A DNA stretch of 64,000 nucleotides from Paucimonas lemoignei (GCF_004342585.1 NZ_SLZQ01000010.1:1-64000); one strand, 5' to 3'. Positions 1 to 10,598 are shown, counted from the first letter of the stretch. Numbers and translations: made by a program. The notes: generated from the sequence alone by a model not told the origin.

Positions 1-91
1 ACCGTGGGATTACTACAAAGTCATCCAGACCATCCCGGGTGACCAGGCCTACATGACCAAGGCCGAATCCAAGTGCGCTCTCTGGAAGTAA
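1..91 (+). CDS. Branched-chain amino acid ABC transporter substrate-binding protein, C-terminal end (partial)
   Basis: Only the last 29 codons are present, in the frame beginning at base 2 and ending with TAA at 89-91. The fragment ends in ...MTKAESKCALWK, a type of ending common in Liv/urea-type periplasmic binding proteins of Burkholderiales. The family captures branched-chain amino acids or similar solutes in the periplasm and hands them to the LivH/LivM permease pair. The two genes immediately downstream are livH and livM, which supports the call. The substrate cannot be inferred from this fragment. Confidence 0.7.
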   Translation, partial: PWDYYKVIQTIPGDQAYMTKAESKCALWK

Positions 92-115
92 TCAGCAGTA
101 AGTAGTGTCAAGCTT

Positions 116-143
116 GCGGTGCGCCCTGCGGCGCGCCGCTTTT
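116..143 (+). terminator. Hairpin between binding-protein gene and livH
   Basis: Arms at 116-125 and 130-139 pair over ten positions with one G-T or mismatch position around a CTGC loop, followed by TTTT. Such a hairpin after a binding-protein gene commonly gives partial termination or mRNA stabilisation, so that the binding protein is made in excess over the permease. That role is inferred. Confidence 0.55.
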
Positions 144-190
144 CAAGTTTCATCGCCCATCTTGGGTGAATTTTCTCTTTGTGATCTGCC

Positions 191-1075
191 ATGGAAATAT
201 TCGGCATTCCCCTGCAAGCCATGTTGAGCCAGTTGTTACTGGGTCTGGTTAACGGGTCATTTTATGCAATGTTGTCATTGGGCCTCGCCGTGATTTTCGG
301 CTTGCTCAACGTTATTAACTTTTCTCACGGTGCGCTGTACATGCTCGGGGCCTTCCTGGCCTGGATGGGCTTGGCGTACTTCGATATTAATTACTGGGTG
401 ATGCTGATCGCCGCGCCAATTATCGTGGCAATTTTCGGCATCCTGATCGAGCGCCTGTTGTTGCGCTGGCTTTATAAGGTCGACCATATCTACGGCCTGC
501 TCCTGACATTTGGCGTCACGCTGATCATTGAAGGCGTGTTCCGCTCGATTTACGGCGTATCCGGCCAGCCTTACTCGGTGCCGGAAGCGTTGTCCGGCGC
601 GACCGACCTGGGCTTCATGATCCTGCCGAATTATCGCGCATGGGTGGTGCTGGCGTCCGTGACGATCTGCATGGCGACCTGGTTCGTGATTGAAAAAACC
701 AAGCTGGGCGCTTACCTGCGTGCCGGTACGGAAAATCCGAAACTGGTGGAAGCTTTCGGCATCAACGTGCCGCTGATGGTGACGCTGACCTTCGGCTTCG
801 GCGTCGCGCTGGCTGCTTTCGCCGGTGTGCTGTCAGCTCCGGTTATCCAAATCTCGCCGCTGATGGGTTCCAACCTGATCATCGTCGTGTTTGCAGTGGT
901 CGTGATCGGTGGCATGGGCTCGATTCTGGGTTCGATCATCACTGGCCTGCTGCTGGGCGTGGTGGAAGGCTTGACTCGCGTGTTCTATCCGGAATTGTCG
1001 TCGACCGTGGTGTTCATCATCATGATCATCGTGCTTCTGGTTCGTCCGGCAGGTCTGTTCGGCAAGGTGAAATAA
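191..1075 (+). CDS. livH: Branched-chain amino acid ABC transporter permease LivH
   Basis: A 294-residue polytopic inner-membrane protein of the LivH family, one half of the membrane channel of a Liv-type ABC transporter. The N-terminal part has the family pattern LLGLVNGSFYAMLSLGLAVIFG followed by NFSHGALYMLG, and the C-terminal part has the GGMGSILGSIITGLLLG region that contacts the ATPase. Length is normal. It lies 99 bp after the binding-protein gene, and its stop is 1 bp before the livM start, so the two permeases are probably translationally coupled. Confidence 0.93.
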   Translation: MEIFGIPLQAMLSQLLLGLVNGSFYAMLSLGLAVIFGLLNVINFSHGALYMLGAFLAWMGLAYFDINYWVMLIAAPIIVAIFGILIERLLLRWLYKVDHIYGLLLTFGVTLIIEGVFRSIYGVSGQPYSVPEALSGATDLGFMILPNYRAWVVLASVTICMATWFVIEKTKLGAYLRAGTENPKLVEAFGINVPLMVTLTFGFGVALAAFAGVLSAPVIQISPLMGSNLIIVVFAVVVIGGMGSILGSIITGLLLGVVEGLTRVFYPELSSTVVFIIMIIVLLVRPAGLFGKVK

Positions 1076-1076
1076 C

Positions 1077-2111
1077 ATGAGCGCGGTGTTGGGCAAGGAT
1101 CAAAGTGGCACGGGCCGCTCTCAAGGGCAAACGGTGGGATTTATGAACAAAAAAATTGGTTACGGGTTGGCATTGGCAGCGGCATTGATTGCGCCGTTCT
1201 TCTTCTACCCGGTGTTTTTGATGAAGATGCTGTGCTTCGCCTTGTTTGCCAGCGCTTTTAATCTGGTGTTCGGCTATGCGGGCTTGCTGTCGTTCGGCCA
1301 CGCTGCATTCTTCGGCAGTGCCGGCTATCTGGCCGGTCATGCGCTGAAGGTGTGGGGCGTGCCGACGGAAATTGGCCTGGTGCTGGGCACCCTGGCTGGC
1401 GCGGTGATCGGTTGGCTGATGGGCGTGGTGGCGATTCGTCGCCAGGGCATCTACTTCACCATGATTACCTTGGCGATCGCGCAGCTGATTTACTTCCTGT
1501 GCTTGCAATTCCCGTTCACGGGCGGTGAAGATGGCTTGCAGGGTGTACCGCGCGGCAAGCTGTTTGGCGTGCTCGATCTGGGTAGCGACTTCACGCTGTA
1601 TTTTGTCGTTTTGGCAATTTTCGTGGCTGGCATTGCCTTGATCGTCCGTACGGTGCATTCGCCGTTCGGCCAAGTATTGGCAGCCGTGAAAGAAAACGAG
1701 CCGCGCGCCATTTCGCTGGGTTACGACGTCGACAAGTACAAGCTGCTGGCTTTCGTGCTGTCGGCGGCGCTGGCTGGCTTGGCCGGTTCCACCAAGACGC
1801 TGGTGCTGGGCTTTGAAACCCTCTCCGACGTTCACTGGAGCTTGTCCGGTCTGATCGTGCTGATGACCCTGGTCGGTGGCCTGGGGACCATCGCTGGCCC
1901 GATCGTCGGCGCTTTCGTGATCGTGATCCTGGAATCGAAGCTGGGTGACATCGGTACCTTCCTGGCCAATGTCACTACCATCGAGTGGTTCCGGTCCCTG
2001 GGTGAATCGGTCAATATCGTGATCGGCTTTATCTTTATCGTGTGCGTCTTGGCATTCCGCCGCGGTATTGTCGGCGAGTTCATGGCGTACTTCAGCCGTA
2101 AGCGCGCTTAA
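1077..2111 (+). CDS. livM: Branched-chain amino acid ABC transporter permease LivM
   Basis: A 344-residue polytopic permease, partner of LivH. Family features include FGYAGLLSFGHAAFFGSAGYLAG near residue 65 and the GGLGTIAGPIVGAFVI stretch near the C-terminus. ATG 1077 has an AAGGTG Shine-Dalgarno sequence just before it. ATG 1143 (MNKKIGYG) is a possible shorter start that removes 22 hydrophilic residues. No livG or livF ATPase genes follow; a strong terminator closes the operon, so the ATPases must be encoded elsewhere or supplied by another Liv system, such as the complete one at 52.7-57.4 kb. Confidence 0.92.
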   Translation: MSAVLGKDQSGTGRSQGQTVGFMNKKIGYGLALAAALIAPFFFYPVFLMKMLCFALFASAFNLVFGYAGLLSFGHAAFFGSAGYLAGHALKVWGVPTEIGLVLGTLAGAVIGWLMGVVAIRRQGIYFTMITLAIAQLIYFLCLQFPFTGGEDGLQGVPRGKLFGVLDLGSDFTLYFVVLAIFVAGIALIVRTVHSPFGQVLAAVKENEPRAISLGYDVDKYKLLAFVLSAALAGLAGSTKTLVLGFETLSDVHWSLSGLIVLMTLVGGLGTIAGPIVGAFVIVILESKLGDIGTFLANVTTIEWFRSLGESVNIVIGFIFIVCVLAFRRGIVGEFMAYFSRKRA

Positions 2112-2143
2112 GTAAAATCTGGCGGTATTCGCCGCTGGTTCTG

Positions 2144-2192
2144 CTGCGGGCGGTAAGCTACTGAAAGGTGGCTTACCGCCCGCAGTGTTTTT
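2144..2192 (+). terminator. Strong intrinsic terminator of the first liv operon
   Basis: A perfect 15-bp inverted repeat (2144-2158 with 2171-2185) encloses a 12-base loop and is followed by TGTTTTT. It is GC-rich and 33 bp after the livM stop. Confidence 0.9.
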
Positions 2193-2784
2193 GGCGTCGC
2201 GGTTTGTACATTTACGCAGCCTGTTTGCCTCCTATGCTGGCGAGGGGGAGCTGTTCTATTGGCGTGAGTGTATCGCCGGTGTAAGCGGCTGATAAGGCAC
2301 TAGGAGTTGGTTTTGCGAATGCTAATTGGAGCTTGCTTAGCGGCTGAGCGCTGTTCTGGCGAGTCATGTGTATCTGGTTAAAAAGCGTGTGCTGATCCAT
2401 CCGAATCTTGACCGATAAGGAAGATGGTCGCTTTCTTTCCCGGTGGTAGTCTCCCGCGGACTCCCGATGATGTTAACGCGGTTACGGTTAATTTTGCTTC
2501 GTGTCTCTCCTGTTTTAATTTGCCCGTATTCGCGGACCTGCTATCTGGTCGTCCGCGTAATCCGCTGAAGGTCTTTATGGCGTCAAGCGAGTTGGTATTC
2601 GTCTGCTGCTTGTCGCGGCAGGGTACTGTTGAACTGTTGGCTTTGCGGTGGAGATCGCCGGCGGTTGTATCGCCTATCGGACAGGTTTGCTTGAATCTTC
2701 GAATTGTTTGAATTTTTGCTCGTCGGTAGAGGCGAGCACGTTGCCTTGATATGCTCTGGTTGATTGTCTGATTTACTTTCACAC
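2193..2784 (+). other. 592-bp intergenic region without a recognisable gene
   Basis: Short open frames exist on both strands, the longest on the minus strand at 2378-2890 and on the plus strand at 2424-2711. Their predicted peptides resemble no family, and none has a clear ribosome binding site. I see no inverted-repeat ends, tRNA or transposase remnant. It probably contains the promoter of the downstream permease gene and may be a decayed gene. Confidence 0.5.
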
Positions 2785-3549
2785 ATGAGCGAACAATTTT
2801 TTCTGCTGATGAGTGCAGCGTTTTTTGCTGGATTGATCGACGCAATGGGCGGAGGCGGCGGACTTGTTCAAATCCCGGCTTTATTCTCAACTATGCCGGC
2901 TACAACGCCGGCGACCCTATTAGGGACGAACAAGTTTGCCAGTATCTGGGGTACGGGAACGGCAGCATGGAATTTCTACCGGCGGGTGAATTTGCAAGGA
3001 AATACGGTGTGGCCGGCAACCGTTGCGGCTTTTTTCTTTGCCTTTCTTGGCGCCTACGCCGTGACTTGGTTACCAGGGGTGTTGCTGCGAAAACTATTGC
3101 CCTTTGTACTGGTTTGCCTGTTGATCTATACCTGGAGAAGCAGGGGACTCGGCTTGACGCATGCACCTGTTCACCAAGGCGGTACCGAACGGCGATTGGC
3201 CTTGTTGGTCGGGGCGGGGATTGGCTTCTATGATGGCTTCTTCGGCCCGGGCACAGGGAGTTTTCTGATTTTTTTATTTGTACGGTTTTTTGGCTTTGAT
3301 TTCTTGCGGGCGTCGGCAGCGGCGAAGATCGTCAATGTGGCTTGTAATTTGGCGGCGTTGATTTGGTTTGGCTATAGTGGCCATGTGTTATGGGCACTGG
3401 GTTTAGCCATGGCGGTCTGTAATGTAACTGGTTCGGTCTTGGGTAGCCGACTGGCATTGCGGCATGGTAGCGGATTGGTGCGACAAGTTTTTTTGTTGGT
3501 GGTGTCGGTCTTGATTATTAAGTCGGCGTACGATGCATTTTTGCGTTAG
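2785..3549 (+). CDS. TSUP-family (TauE/SafE, YfcA-like) membrane permease
   Basis: A 254-residue membrane protein of the sulfite exporter TauE/SafE family. The first segment contains the family signature AGLIDAMGGGGGLVQIPAL (about residues 12-30), followed by LLGTNKFASIWGTGTA. A second repeat carries GAGIGFYDGFFGPGTGSFLIF, the duplicated half typical of these transporters. Members export or import sulfonates, sulfite or other organic anions, but the substrate is not predictable here. ATG 2785 was chosen to match family N-termini; an in-frame TTG at 2764 would add seven residues, and neither has a strong Shine-Dalgarno sequence. It stands alone between long intergenic regions. Confidence 0.85.
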   Translation: MSEQFFLLMSAAFFAGLIDAMGGGGGLVQIPALFSTMPATTPATLLGTNKFASIWGTGTAAWNFYRRVNLQGNTVWPATVAAFFFAFLGAYAVTWLPGVLLRKLLPFVLVCLLIYTWRSRGLGLTHAPVHQGGTERRLALLVGAGIGFYDGFFGPGTGSFLIFLFVRFFGFDFLRASAAAKIVNVACNLAALIWFGYSGHVLWALGLAMAVCNVTGSVLGSRLALRHGSGLVRQVFLLVVSVLIIKSAYDAFLR

Positions 3550-3628
3550 CGGACACGACGGAGATGTGGTCCGTAGTTTAGACAAGTTTTATAGCTGGCA
3601 TCATGCGCCATCAAGTTGGGTGATGCTA

Positions 3629-3644
3629 TGTTTCACGTGAAACA
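3629..3644. other. parS site 1 (ParB-binding centromere site)
   Basis: An exact copy of the 16-bp consensus TGTTTCACGTGAAACA. The palindrome extends to 26 bp (3624-3649). ParB spreads from such sites to form the partition complex moved by ParA. parA and parB lie 3 kb downstream. Confidence 0.96.
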
Positions 3645-3749
3645 TAGCAAAAGGGCGAAGGTCGGTATAGTTAGCTAATGTCGCGCTGCGGATAAACTGT
3701 CTGCGTTAAATGCAATGACCTACAATGCATCAGGATGCATTAATGAAAA

Positions 3750-3765
3750 TGTTTCACGTGAAACC
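3750..3765. other. parS site 2 (ParB-binding centromere site)
   Basis: TGTTTCACGTGAAACC matches the parS consensus at 15 of 16 positions (last base differs). It lies 105 bp from site 1 and roughly 50 bp upstream of the likely mnmG -10 hexamer, so bound ParB could affect mnmG expression. Confidence 0.92.
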
Positions 3766-3808
3766 AAACAATTCACGCCACAGTCGAAACACACTCATCA
3801 AAAGCCTC

Positions 3809-3814
3809 TATAAT
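3809..3814 (+). promoter_or_regulatory. Possible mnmG promoter -10 element
   Basis: A perfect TATAAT hexamer upstream of mnmG. No good -35 is seen at 16-18 bp spacing (GAAACA at 17 bp matches three of six), so activity is uncertain. Confidence 0.4.
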
Positions 3815-3851
3815 CTCGGCTCAGCAGTTTATTGCGGTACTGGAACACACC

Positions 3852-5786
<1,935 letters not shown>

Positions 5787-5798
5787 GAGCGATAGCCG

Positions 5799-6494
5799 AT
5801 GAAACCATTCGATCGGGACGCGTTTGCGCGCCACTTGCGCCAGGGCGCTGAAGAACTGGGACTGGCATTAAGCGATCGGCAGATCGGGCAATTGCTGGAT
5901 TACCTGGCTTTGCTGAGCAAATGGAATGCCGTCTATAACTTGACTGCCGTGCGCGAGCCGCAGCAGATGCTGACGCAGCACGTGCTCGATTGCCTGGCAG
6001 CCTTGCCGGCGTTTGCAGGGGCGCGCAATGTGCTGGATGTCGGTGCCGGCGGCGGCTTGCCCGGTCTCGTGCTGGCGACCTGGGCATCGGAATGCCAGCC
6101 TGATCTGCGCGTGTCGATGATCGATACCGTGCATAAGAAAACGGCTTTTCTGACACAGGCCAAGAGCGAGCTGGGATTGGCGAATGTCACCGTCTATACC
6201 GCGCGGGTGGAAACGCTGAAAGTCGATCAGCCTTTCGATGTGATCACTTCGCGGGCGTTTGCCGAGTTAAAGGATTTCGTCATCTGGTCGCAGCATGTGC
6301 TGGCACAGGACGGTCGCTTCATCGCCATGAAAGGCGTGGAGCCGGTAGACGAAATCAGCCGCTTGCCGGCTGGCTGGCAAGTCAGCAAGGTGCAAGCCTT
6401 GCACGTGCCTGGCTTGCAGGCGCAGCGTCACCTCGTGTTCATCGAGCGCGACGGCCAAACTGTGAATGCGAGCGGGCAGGGCGAGACGGTGTAA
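5799..6494 (+). CDS. rsmG: 16S rRNA (guanine527-N7)-methyltransferase RsmG
   Basis: A 231-residue class I SAM-dependent methyltransferase (GidB) that methylates G527 of 16S rRNA. Motif I is NVLDVGAGGGLPGLVLA, and an upstream NAVYNLTAVREPQQMLTQHVLDCLA region and a later ITSRAFAELKDFV region are characteristic. The short C-terminal tail is variable among homologues. It sits between mnmG and parA. Loss of this enzyme gives low-level streptomycin resistance in other bacteria. Confidence 0.96.
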   Translation: MKPFDRDAFARHLRQGAEELGLALSDRQIGQLLDYLALLSKWNAVYNLTAVREPQQMLTQHVLDCLAALPAFAGARNVLDVGAGGGLPGLVLATWASECQPDLRVSMIDTVHKKTAFLTQAKSELGLANVTVYTARVETLKVDQPFDVITSRAFAELKDFVIWSQHVLAQDGRFIAMKGVEPVDEISRLPAGWQVSKVQALHVPGLQAQRHLVFIERDGQTVNASGQGETV

Positions 6495-6591
6495 AGGTAG
6501 TACCAGGGGCGAGTGGCCATTGTCACGCAACTGATCAATGCAATCGCATCAGTTGCGCGGGCGGTGTCAAATTGACAACTATATAAAGCAT

Positions 6592-7362
6592 ATGGCGAAA
6601 ATTTTTTGTGTGGCCAACCAAAAGGGCGGGGTCGGCAAAACCACCACGGCAGTCAATCTGGCGGCAGGCCTGGCAAGGCTGGAACAGCGTGTCTTGTTGG
6701 TTGACCTGGATCCGCAAGGCAATGCCACCATGGGCGCCGGCATCAACAAAGCCACGCTGACCGCTTCCGTGTATGAAGTCTTGCTTGGCTTATCTGACGT
6801 CGCCGGTGCACGCCAGCGGTCCGATGCGGGCGGCTTTGATGTCTTGCCCGCCAATCGTGAGTTGGCCGGCGCCGAAGTGGAAATGGTCGAACTGGACAAC
6901 CGCGAAAAGCGCTTGAAGGATGCGCTGGCGGTCGTCGATGCCGAATACGACTTCGTCCTGATCGATTGCCCGCCCGCGCTGTCAATGCTGACCCTGAACG
7001 GCTTGTGCGCGGCGCATGGCGTGGTCATTCCCATGCAGTGCGAATACTATGCGCTGGAAGGCTTGTCGGACCTCGTCAACACCATCAAGAAGGTGCATGC
7101 CAAGCTCAACCCGGATTTGAAAATCATTGGCCTCTTGCGCGTGATGTTCGACCCGCGCATGACCTTGTCGCAGCAAGTCTCGGCGCAGCTGGAGCAGCAC
7201 TTCGGCGACAAGGTATTCAAGACTCTGATTCCGCGAAACGTGCGCCTCGCAGAAGCGCCCTCGTATGGCGTGCCCGGCGTGACCTTCGATCCATCTTCCA
7301 AGGGGGCGCAAGCCTATATCGCCTTTGGCGAAGAGATGGTGGAACGCATCAAGACGATGTAA
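6592..7362 (+). CDS. parA: Chromosome-partitioning ATPase ParA (Soj)
   Basis: A 256-residue deviant Walker A ATPase. The KGGVGKTT motif is at about residues 11-18, with VDLDPQGNA and the switch-like FVLIDCPPALS downstream. ParA binds DNA nonspecifically as an ATP dimer and moves the ParB-parS complex. ATG 6592 gives the usual MAKIFCVANQKGG N-terminus; the frame is open upstream to 6538 but that extension is not family-like. parB follows after 35 bp, and parS sites lie upstream of mnmG. Confidence 0.97.
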   Translation: MAKIFCVANQKGGVGKTTTAVNLAAGLARLEQRVLLVDLDPQGNATMGAGINKATLTASVYEVLLGLSDVAGARQRSDAGGFDVLPANRELAGAEVEMVELDNREKRLKDALAVVDAEYDFVLIDCPPALSMLTLNGLCAAHGVVIPMQCEYYALEGLSDLVNTIKKVHAKLNPDLKIIGLLRVMFDPRMTLSQQVSAQLEQHFGDKVFKTLIPRNVRLAEAPSYGVPGVTFDPSSKGAQAYIAFGEEMVERIKTM

Positions 7363-7397
7363 GCGGCAGCGACAAAAAAGAAGACGGATAACAAATC

Positions 7398-8294
7398 ATG
7401 GCAACCAAAAAAACCAAGGGATTGGGCCGCGGCCTGGATGCATTGTTGGGGGGCTCCAGTGACATGATGGAAGAGGTCCCGGTCACCGCCGGCGCGCCGA
7501 ATGTCATGCCGGTGGCGCAGCTCCAGGCCGGCAAATACCAGCCGCGCACACGCATGGATGAAGGCGCGCTCAACGAGCTGGCGGAATCGATCAAGGCCCA
7601 GGGCTTGATGCAGCCGATCCTGGTGCGGCCGGTGGCGGCCAGCGGCGGCGTGACGCATGAAATCATCGCTGGTGAGCGGCGCTTCCGTGCCGCGCAAATC
7701 GCCGGCTTGAATGAAGTGCCGGTGCTGGTCAAGGATGTCGACGACCAGGCTGCTGCCGCCATGGCGCTGATCGAAAACATGCAGCGCGAGGATTTGAATC
7801 CGCTCGAAGAAGCGCAGGGCATCCATCGCTTGATCACCGACTTCAATTTCACCCACGAGCAAGCGGCAGGCGCGGTAGGCCGTTCGCGCAGCGCGGTCTC
7901 CAACCTGTTGCGCCTGTTGAATCTGGCCAAGCCGGTGCAGACCATGCTGATGGCGGGCGATATCGACATGGGCCATGCGCGTGCCTTGCTGGCCGTCGAC
8001 GCCGCCACCCAGATCACCTTGGCGAACCAGATCGCAGCCAAGCGCCTGTCGGTGCGCGAAGCAGAAAAACTGGTGGCACGCGCCAGCAGCGAGCAGGGCG
8101 CAAGGCAAACCGAAGGCCGCAGCAAGAGCCGCGATATCGAGCGCCTCGAAGAAGAATTGTCCGATGCGCTGGCCACGACGGTTACCATCAAGGTCGGCGC
8201 GAAGAATCGCGGGCAAGTCTTGATCGACTTTGCCGATCTCGATGCCCTGGATGGGGTTATCGCAAGATTGCGTGGCGATACGCCAAACAATTAA
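7398..8294 (+). CDS. parB: Chromosome-partitioning protein ParB (Spo0J)
   Basis: A 298-residue ParB. The N-terminus KTKGLGRGLDALLGG is the segment that stimulates ParA. The CTPase/ParB-N domain contains ESIKAQGLMQPILVRP and IIAGERRFRAAQIAG (the GERR motif). The helix-turn-helix region AAGAVGRSRSAVSNLLRLL reads parS, and a C-terminal dimerisation domain (IERLEEELSDALATTV...) follows. Two parS sites in the window are obvious targets. Confidence 0.97.
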   Translation: MATKKTKGLGRGLDALLGGSSDMMEEVPVTAGAPNVMPVAQLQAGKYQPRTRMDEGALNELAESIKAQGLMQPILVRPVAASGGVTHEIIAGERRFRAAQIAGLNEVPVLVKDVDDQAAAAMALIENMQREDLNPLEEAQGIHRLITDFNFTHEQAAGAVGRSRSAVSNLLRLLNLAKPVQTMLMAGDIDMGHARALLAVDAATQITLANQIAAKRLSVREAEKLVARASSEQGARQTEGRSKSRDIERLEEELSDALATTVTIKVGAKNRGQVLIDFADLDALDGVIARLRGDTPNN

Positions 8295-8409
8295 TTACAA
8301 AATGAGCCGGTAGCACTAATGCCTTTGCCGACCGAGCGGCAAGTTCATTCTGGTTGAAGCATGGAGCTACAAGCAATGCATCGATTCACAAAATCAAAAA
8401 GAGGGCAGC

Positions 8410-9120
8410 TTGAAGGATTACGCATTTGTGCCGGAGACGCGATTTGGCATCTGGTTTCTCGGCAGTGAAACATGGCTTAAACACGTGCTGGAAGTCGCGA
8501 TTGCCGACCTGGTCCGCTTGATCGGCAAGGATGAACAACAAGCCTATGGCACGATCGTCGACGTCGGATGCGGACAGGGCAAATCGTTCGCTTTGCTTAA
8601 GCAGCGCTTCAATCCGCAAAAACTGATCGGCATCGATGCTGATGCAGAAATCCTGCAAGTGGCGCGCAATCAAGCCCAAGCCGATGGCGTGCAAGTGGAA
8701 ACCCTGCTCGGCACCGGGGCGGCGATTCCGCTGCCCGACAACAGTGCCGATATCGTGTTCTGCCACCAGACCTTTCATCACCTGGTGGAGCAGGAAAAGG
8801 CGATCGCCGAATTTTTCCGCGTGCTCAAGCCGGGCGGCAAGCTGCTGTTTGCCGAGTCGACCCGTGCCTACATCCATTCCTGGATTATTCGACTTTTGTT
8901 CCGCCATCCGATGGAAGTGCAGAAAACGGCCGAGGAATACCTGGCGCTGATTCGCCAGGCGGGCTTCCAGGTGCCGGAAGAAAAAATCTCTTATCCGTAT
9001 CTATGGTGGAGCCGCAGTGACCTCGGCTTGCTGAATCGACTGGGGATCAAGAAGACGCCGCCATTCGGTCAGCGCGAAGAAACCTTGCTGAACCTGGTGG
9101 CCTTCAAGCCGCAAGCGTAG
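8410..9120 (+). CDS. Class I SAM-dependent methyltransferase, substrate unknown
   Basis: A 236-residue protein with the methyltransferase glycine motif IVDVGCGQGKSFALL (about residues 45-60), an acidic ligand at LIGIDADAEI, and motif IV-like DIVFCHQTFHHLVEQEKAIAEFFRVLKPGGKLLF, as in Methyltransf_11/25 proteins. TTG 8410 is the likely start: GAGGG lies 4-9 bases upstream and no in-frame ATG precedes it. It follows parB by 115 bp and could be read from the same transcript. It is convergent with the minus-strand genes beginning at 9257. The methyl acceptor is not predictable. Confidence 0.8.
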   Translation: MKDYAFVPETRFGIWFLGSETWLKHVLEVAIADLVRLIGKDEQQAYGTIVDVGCGQGKSFALLKQRFNPQKLIGIDADAEILQVARNQAQADGVQVETLLGTGAAIPLPDNSADIVFCHQTFHHLVEQEKAIAEFFRVLKPGGKLLFAESTRAYIHSWIIRLLFRHPMEVQKTAEEYLALIRQAGFQVPEEKISYPYLWWSRSDLGLLNRLGIKKTPPFGQREETLLNLVAFKPQA

Positions 9121-9218
9121 ATAGGGCACCAGGCGTAACGCGACTACTTCGTGTCATTGCTGCCTACCGCTCGCCGCTCGAATGGCCATGTCCACGCATG
9201 CGTATTCTGGCAAAGCCA

Positions 9219-9252
9219 CGATCGCCAGCCACCGATGGGCGGATGGCGATCG
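9219..9252 (-). terminator. Possible terminator hairpin between convergent genes
   Basis: An 8-bp perfect inverted repeat (9219-9226 with 9245-9252) just past the stop of the minus-strand gene at 9257. There is no long U-run on either strand, so it may be a stability hairpin instead. Confidence 0.35.
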
Positions 9253-9256
9253 ATAA

Positions 9257-9769
9257 TCACTGTTCGCTGATTCGGGCTAGTTCGCCTCTGAGCGTGACGG
9301 CCGTGCTAAAGCTGCCGGCATGGCATTCGAAATCAGTCGCGCTGGAGACTTGCTGACCATTTTTAGCGTTGGCGCTGGTGATATTGACAATGGCATTCGC
9401 GCCGAATTTCCTCGCGTGCTTCTGCAGCTTCACCAAGGCTTCGTTGAACGAGGCGAAGCAGGAGGCCACATCATCGTTATTCTCAATCGGCTCCTTGCCC
9501 ACGCTTTGCCTCATGCCGAGCTTTTGCGCTGATTCAGGATACGCCTGTGGCCCAAAATAGAATTTCACCGAATCGTCGGGCTTATATCGCACCCCAGGAC
9601 TTTTAATCTGGATTGCCGCTGAAACCGGTATCGCTGCCGCATCTACGGCGCGGGGTACTTTCAGGGCATCGCTAATCGGCACCATGAGTTTGTCATTGCG
9701 CGCCTGTGCCGGCGCAAGGGCTGCCGCCATCGATATGCCGAGCCATGCCATTGTTATTGCTTTTTTCAT
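9257..9769 (-). CDS. Small exported protein, paralogue of the protein at 11955-12404
   Basis: A 170-residue protein with an N-terminal signal peptide (MKKAITMAWLGISMAAALAPAQA, cleavage probably after residue 23). The mature part shares motifs with the protein at 11955-12404: a VKFYFG segment, a KLG segment, a central Cys, KFGANAIVNI and DFECHAGSF near the C-terminus. Such proteins are often mislabelled excinuclease ATPase subunit in databases although no ATPase motif is present. The function is unknown; two conserved Cys could form a periplasmic disulfide. A GGAGC ribosome binding site precedes the ATG. Confidence 0.7.
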   Translation of the reverse strand: MKKAITMAWLGISMAAALAPAQARNDKLMVPISDALKVPRAVDAAAIPVSAAIQIKSPGVRYKPDDSVKFYFGPQAYPESAQKLGMRQSVGKEPIENNDDVASCFASFNEALVKLQKHARKFGANAIVNITSANAKNGQQVSSATDFECHAGSFSTAVTLRGELARISEQ

Positions 9770-9930
9770 CTTGCTGCTCCGTTTTAGTCGTTATGTGAAA
9801 AGACGCCGGACATAAAGATAAAGCGACTGGCAATGCGACACAAGGACCAGAGCTAAAACCAGCATTCGTCCCATGTGAGGCAGCCATGCCGGCCCAGGCG
9901 GATTTCACGCCGTCCTGTGTATTGCCATCG

Positions 9931-10530
9931 TCAGGAAATGGCCGCCCAGGCCATCGAGACCGAGAACAGGCCGAGTAGCAGGGCCGCTGCCCGCTGAAAG
10001 TTGAACGGGTTCACACGCGCCAGTTTCCCGCTGCGCAGGGTCGCACCAAACGCAATCCAGGCAAAGCCAATCGGCAGCAGCAGGCAACCGAACACCGCCA
10101 TCGCGGCACAATAAACCTGGATATCATCGAATGCCTGCGCCGGAAAGACCGCGGAAGCGAAGACCAATCCCTTCGGATTCAGCAGCGTGGCCGTAAACAA
10201 TGCCTGGGCGCTGATCGACGCGTGCGGCGACGTCTGCAGCGCCTTGGCCGCACGCCACATCTTTACCGCGACATACAGCAGATAGCCGCTGCCGATGAAA
10301 CGGAGCAGGGTGCCCAGATACGGATAGTGCTCTTGCAGGGAAATGAGAAAGATGCCCCACGTCGAAATCGCCAAAACATAGCCGGCAAGCTCGACAGCCA
10401 AGAGGCGCAGCGCCTTGCGCATGCCAAGCGTGAGGCCAGCCGTCGCAAGCAAGGTATTGGTCGGGCCCGGCGTAATCAGAATGAGCGCCGTGCTGACCGC
10501 GAATGTCAGGAATTGGGGATCAATCGTCAT
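9931..10530 (-). CDS. LysE-family amino acid exporter
   Basis: A 199-residue membrane protein with the LysE/RhtB signature ALILITPGPTNTLLATAGLTLG near the N-terminus, the internal GSGYLLYVAVKMWR segment, and LLNPKGLVFASAVFPAQ near residue 115. The family exports amino acids or related metabolites by proton antiport. It lies at the downstream end of the pigment cluster; whether it belongs to that operon is unclear. The substrate is not predictable. Confidence 0.85.
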   Translation of the reverse strand: MTIDPQFLTFAVSTALILITPGPTNTLLATAGLTLGMRKALRLLAVELAGYVLAISTWGIFLISLQEHYPYLGTLLRFIGSGYLLYVAVKMWRAAKALQTSPHASISAQALFTATLLNPKGLVFASAVFPAQAFDDIQVYCAAMAVFGCLLLPIGFAWIAFGATLRSGKLARVNPFNFQRAAALLLGLFSVSMAWAAIS

Positions 10531-10598
10531 GGCGAGCCGGGCTGGAAGACGTTAACGCCGCGGCGGCGCGCGGACGCATACTTTCCAGTTCCTCCGTA

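Larger units (their letters stand above)
3550..3851 (+). other. Intergenic region carrying two parS sites and the mnmG promoter region
   Basis: This 302-bp gap contains no gene. It holds two ParB-binding sites (listed separately) and a TATAAT -10-like hexamer at 3809-3814 about 38 bp before the mnmG start. The matching -35 position is poor. Confidence 0.75.

Noticed and set aside
2378-2890. A 170-codon minus-strand frame over the intergenic region and the start of the permease gene
   Set aside because: No family similarity, no ribosome binding site, and it runs into a real plus-strand gene.
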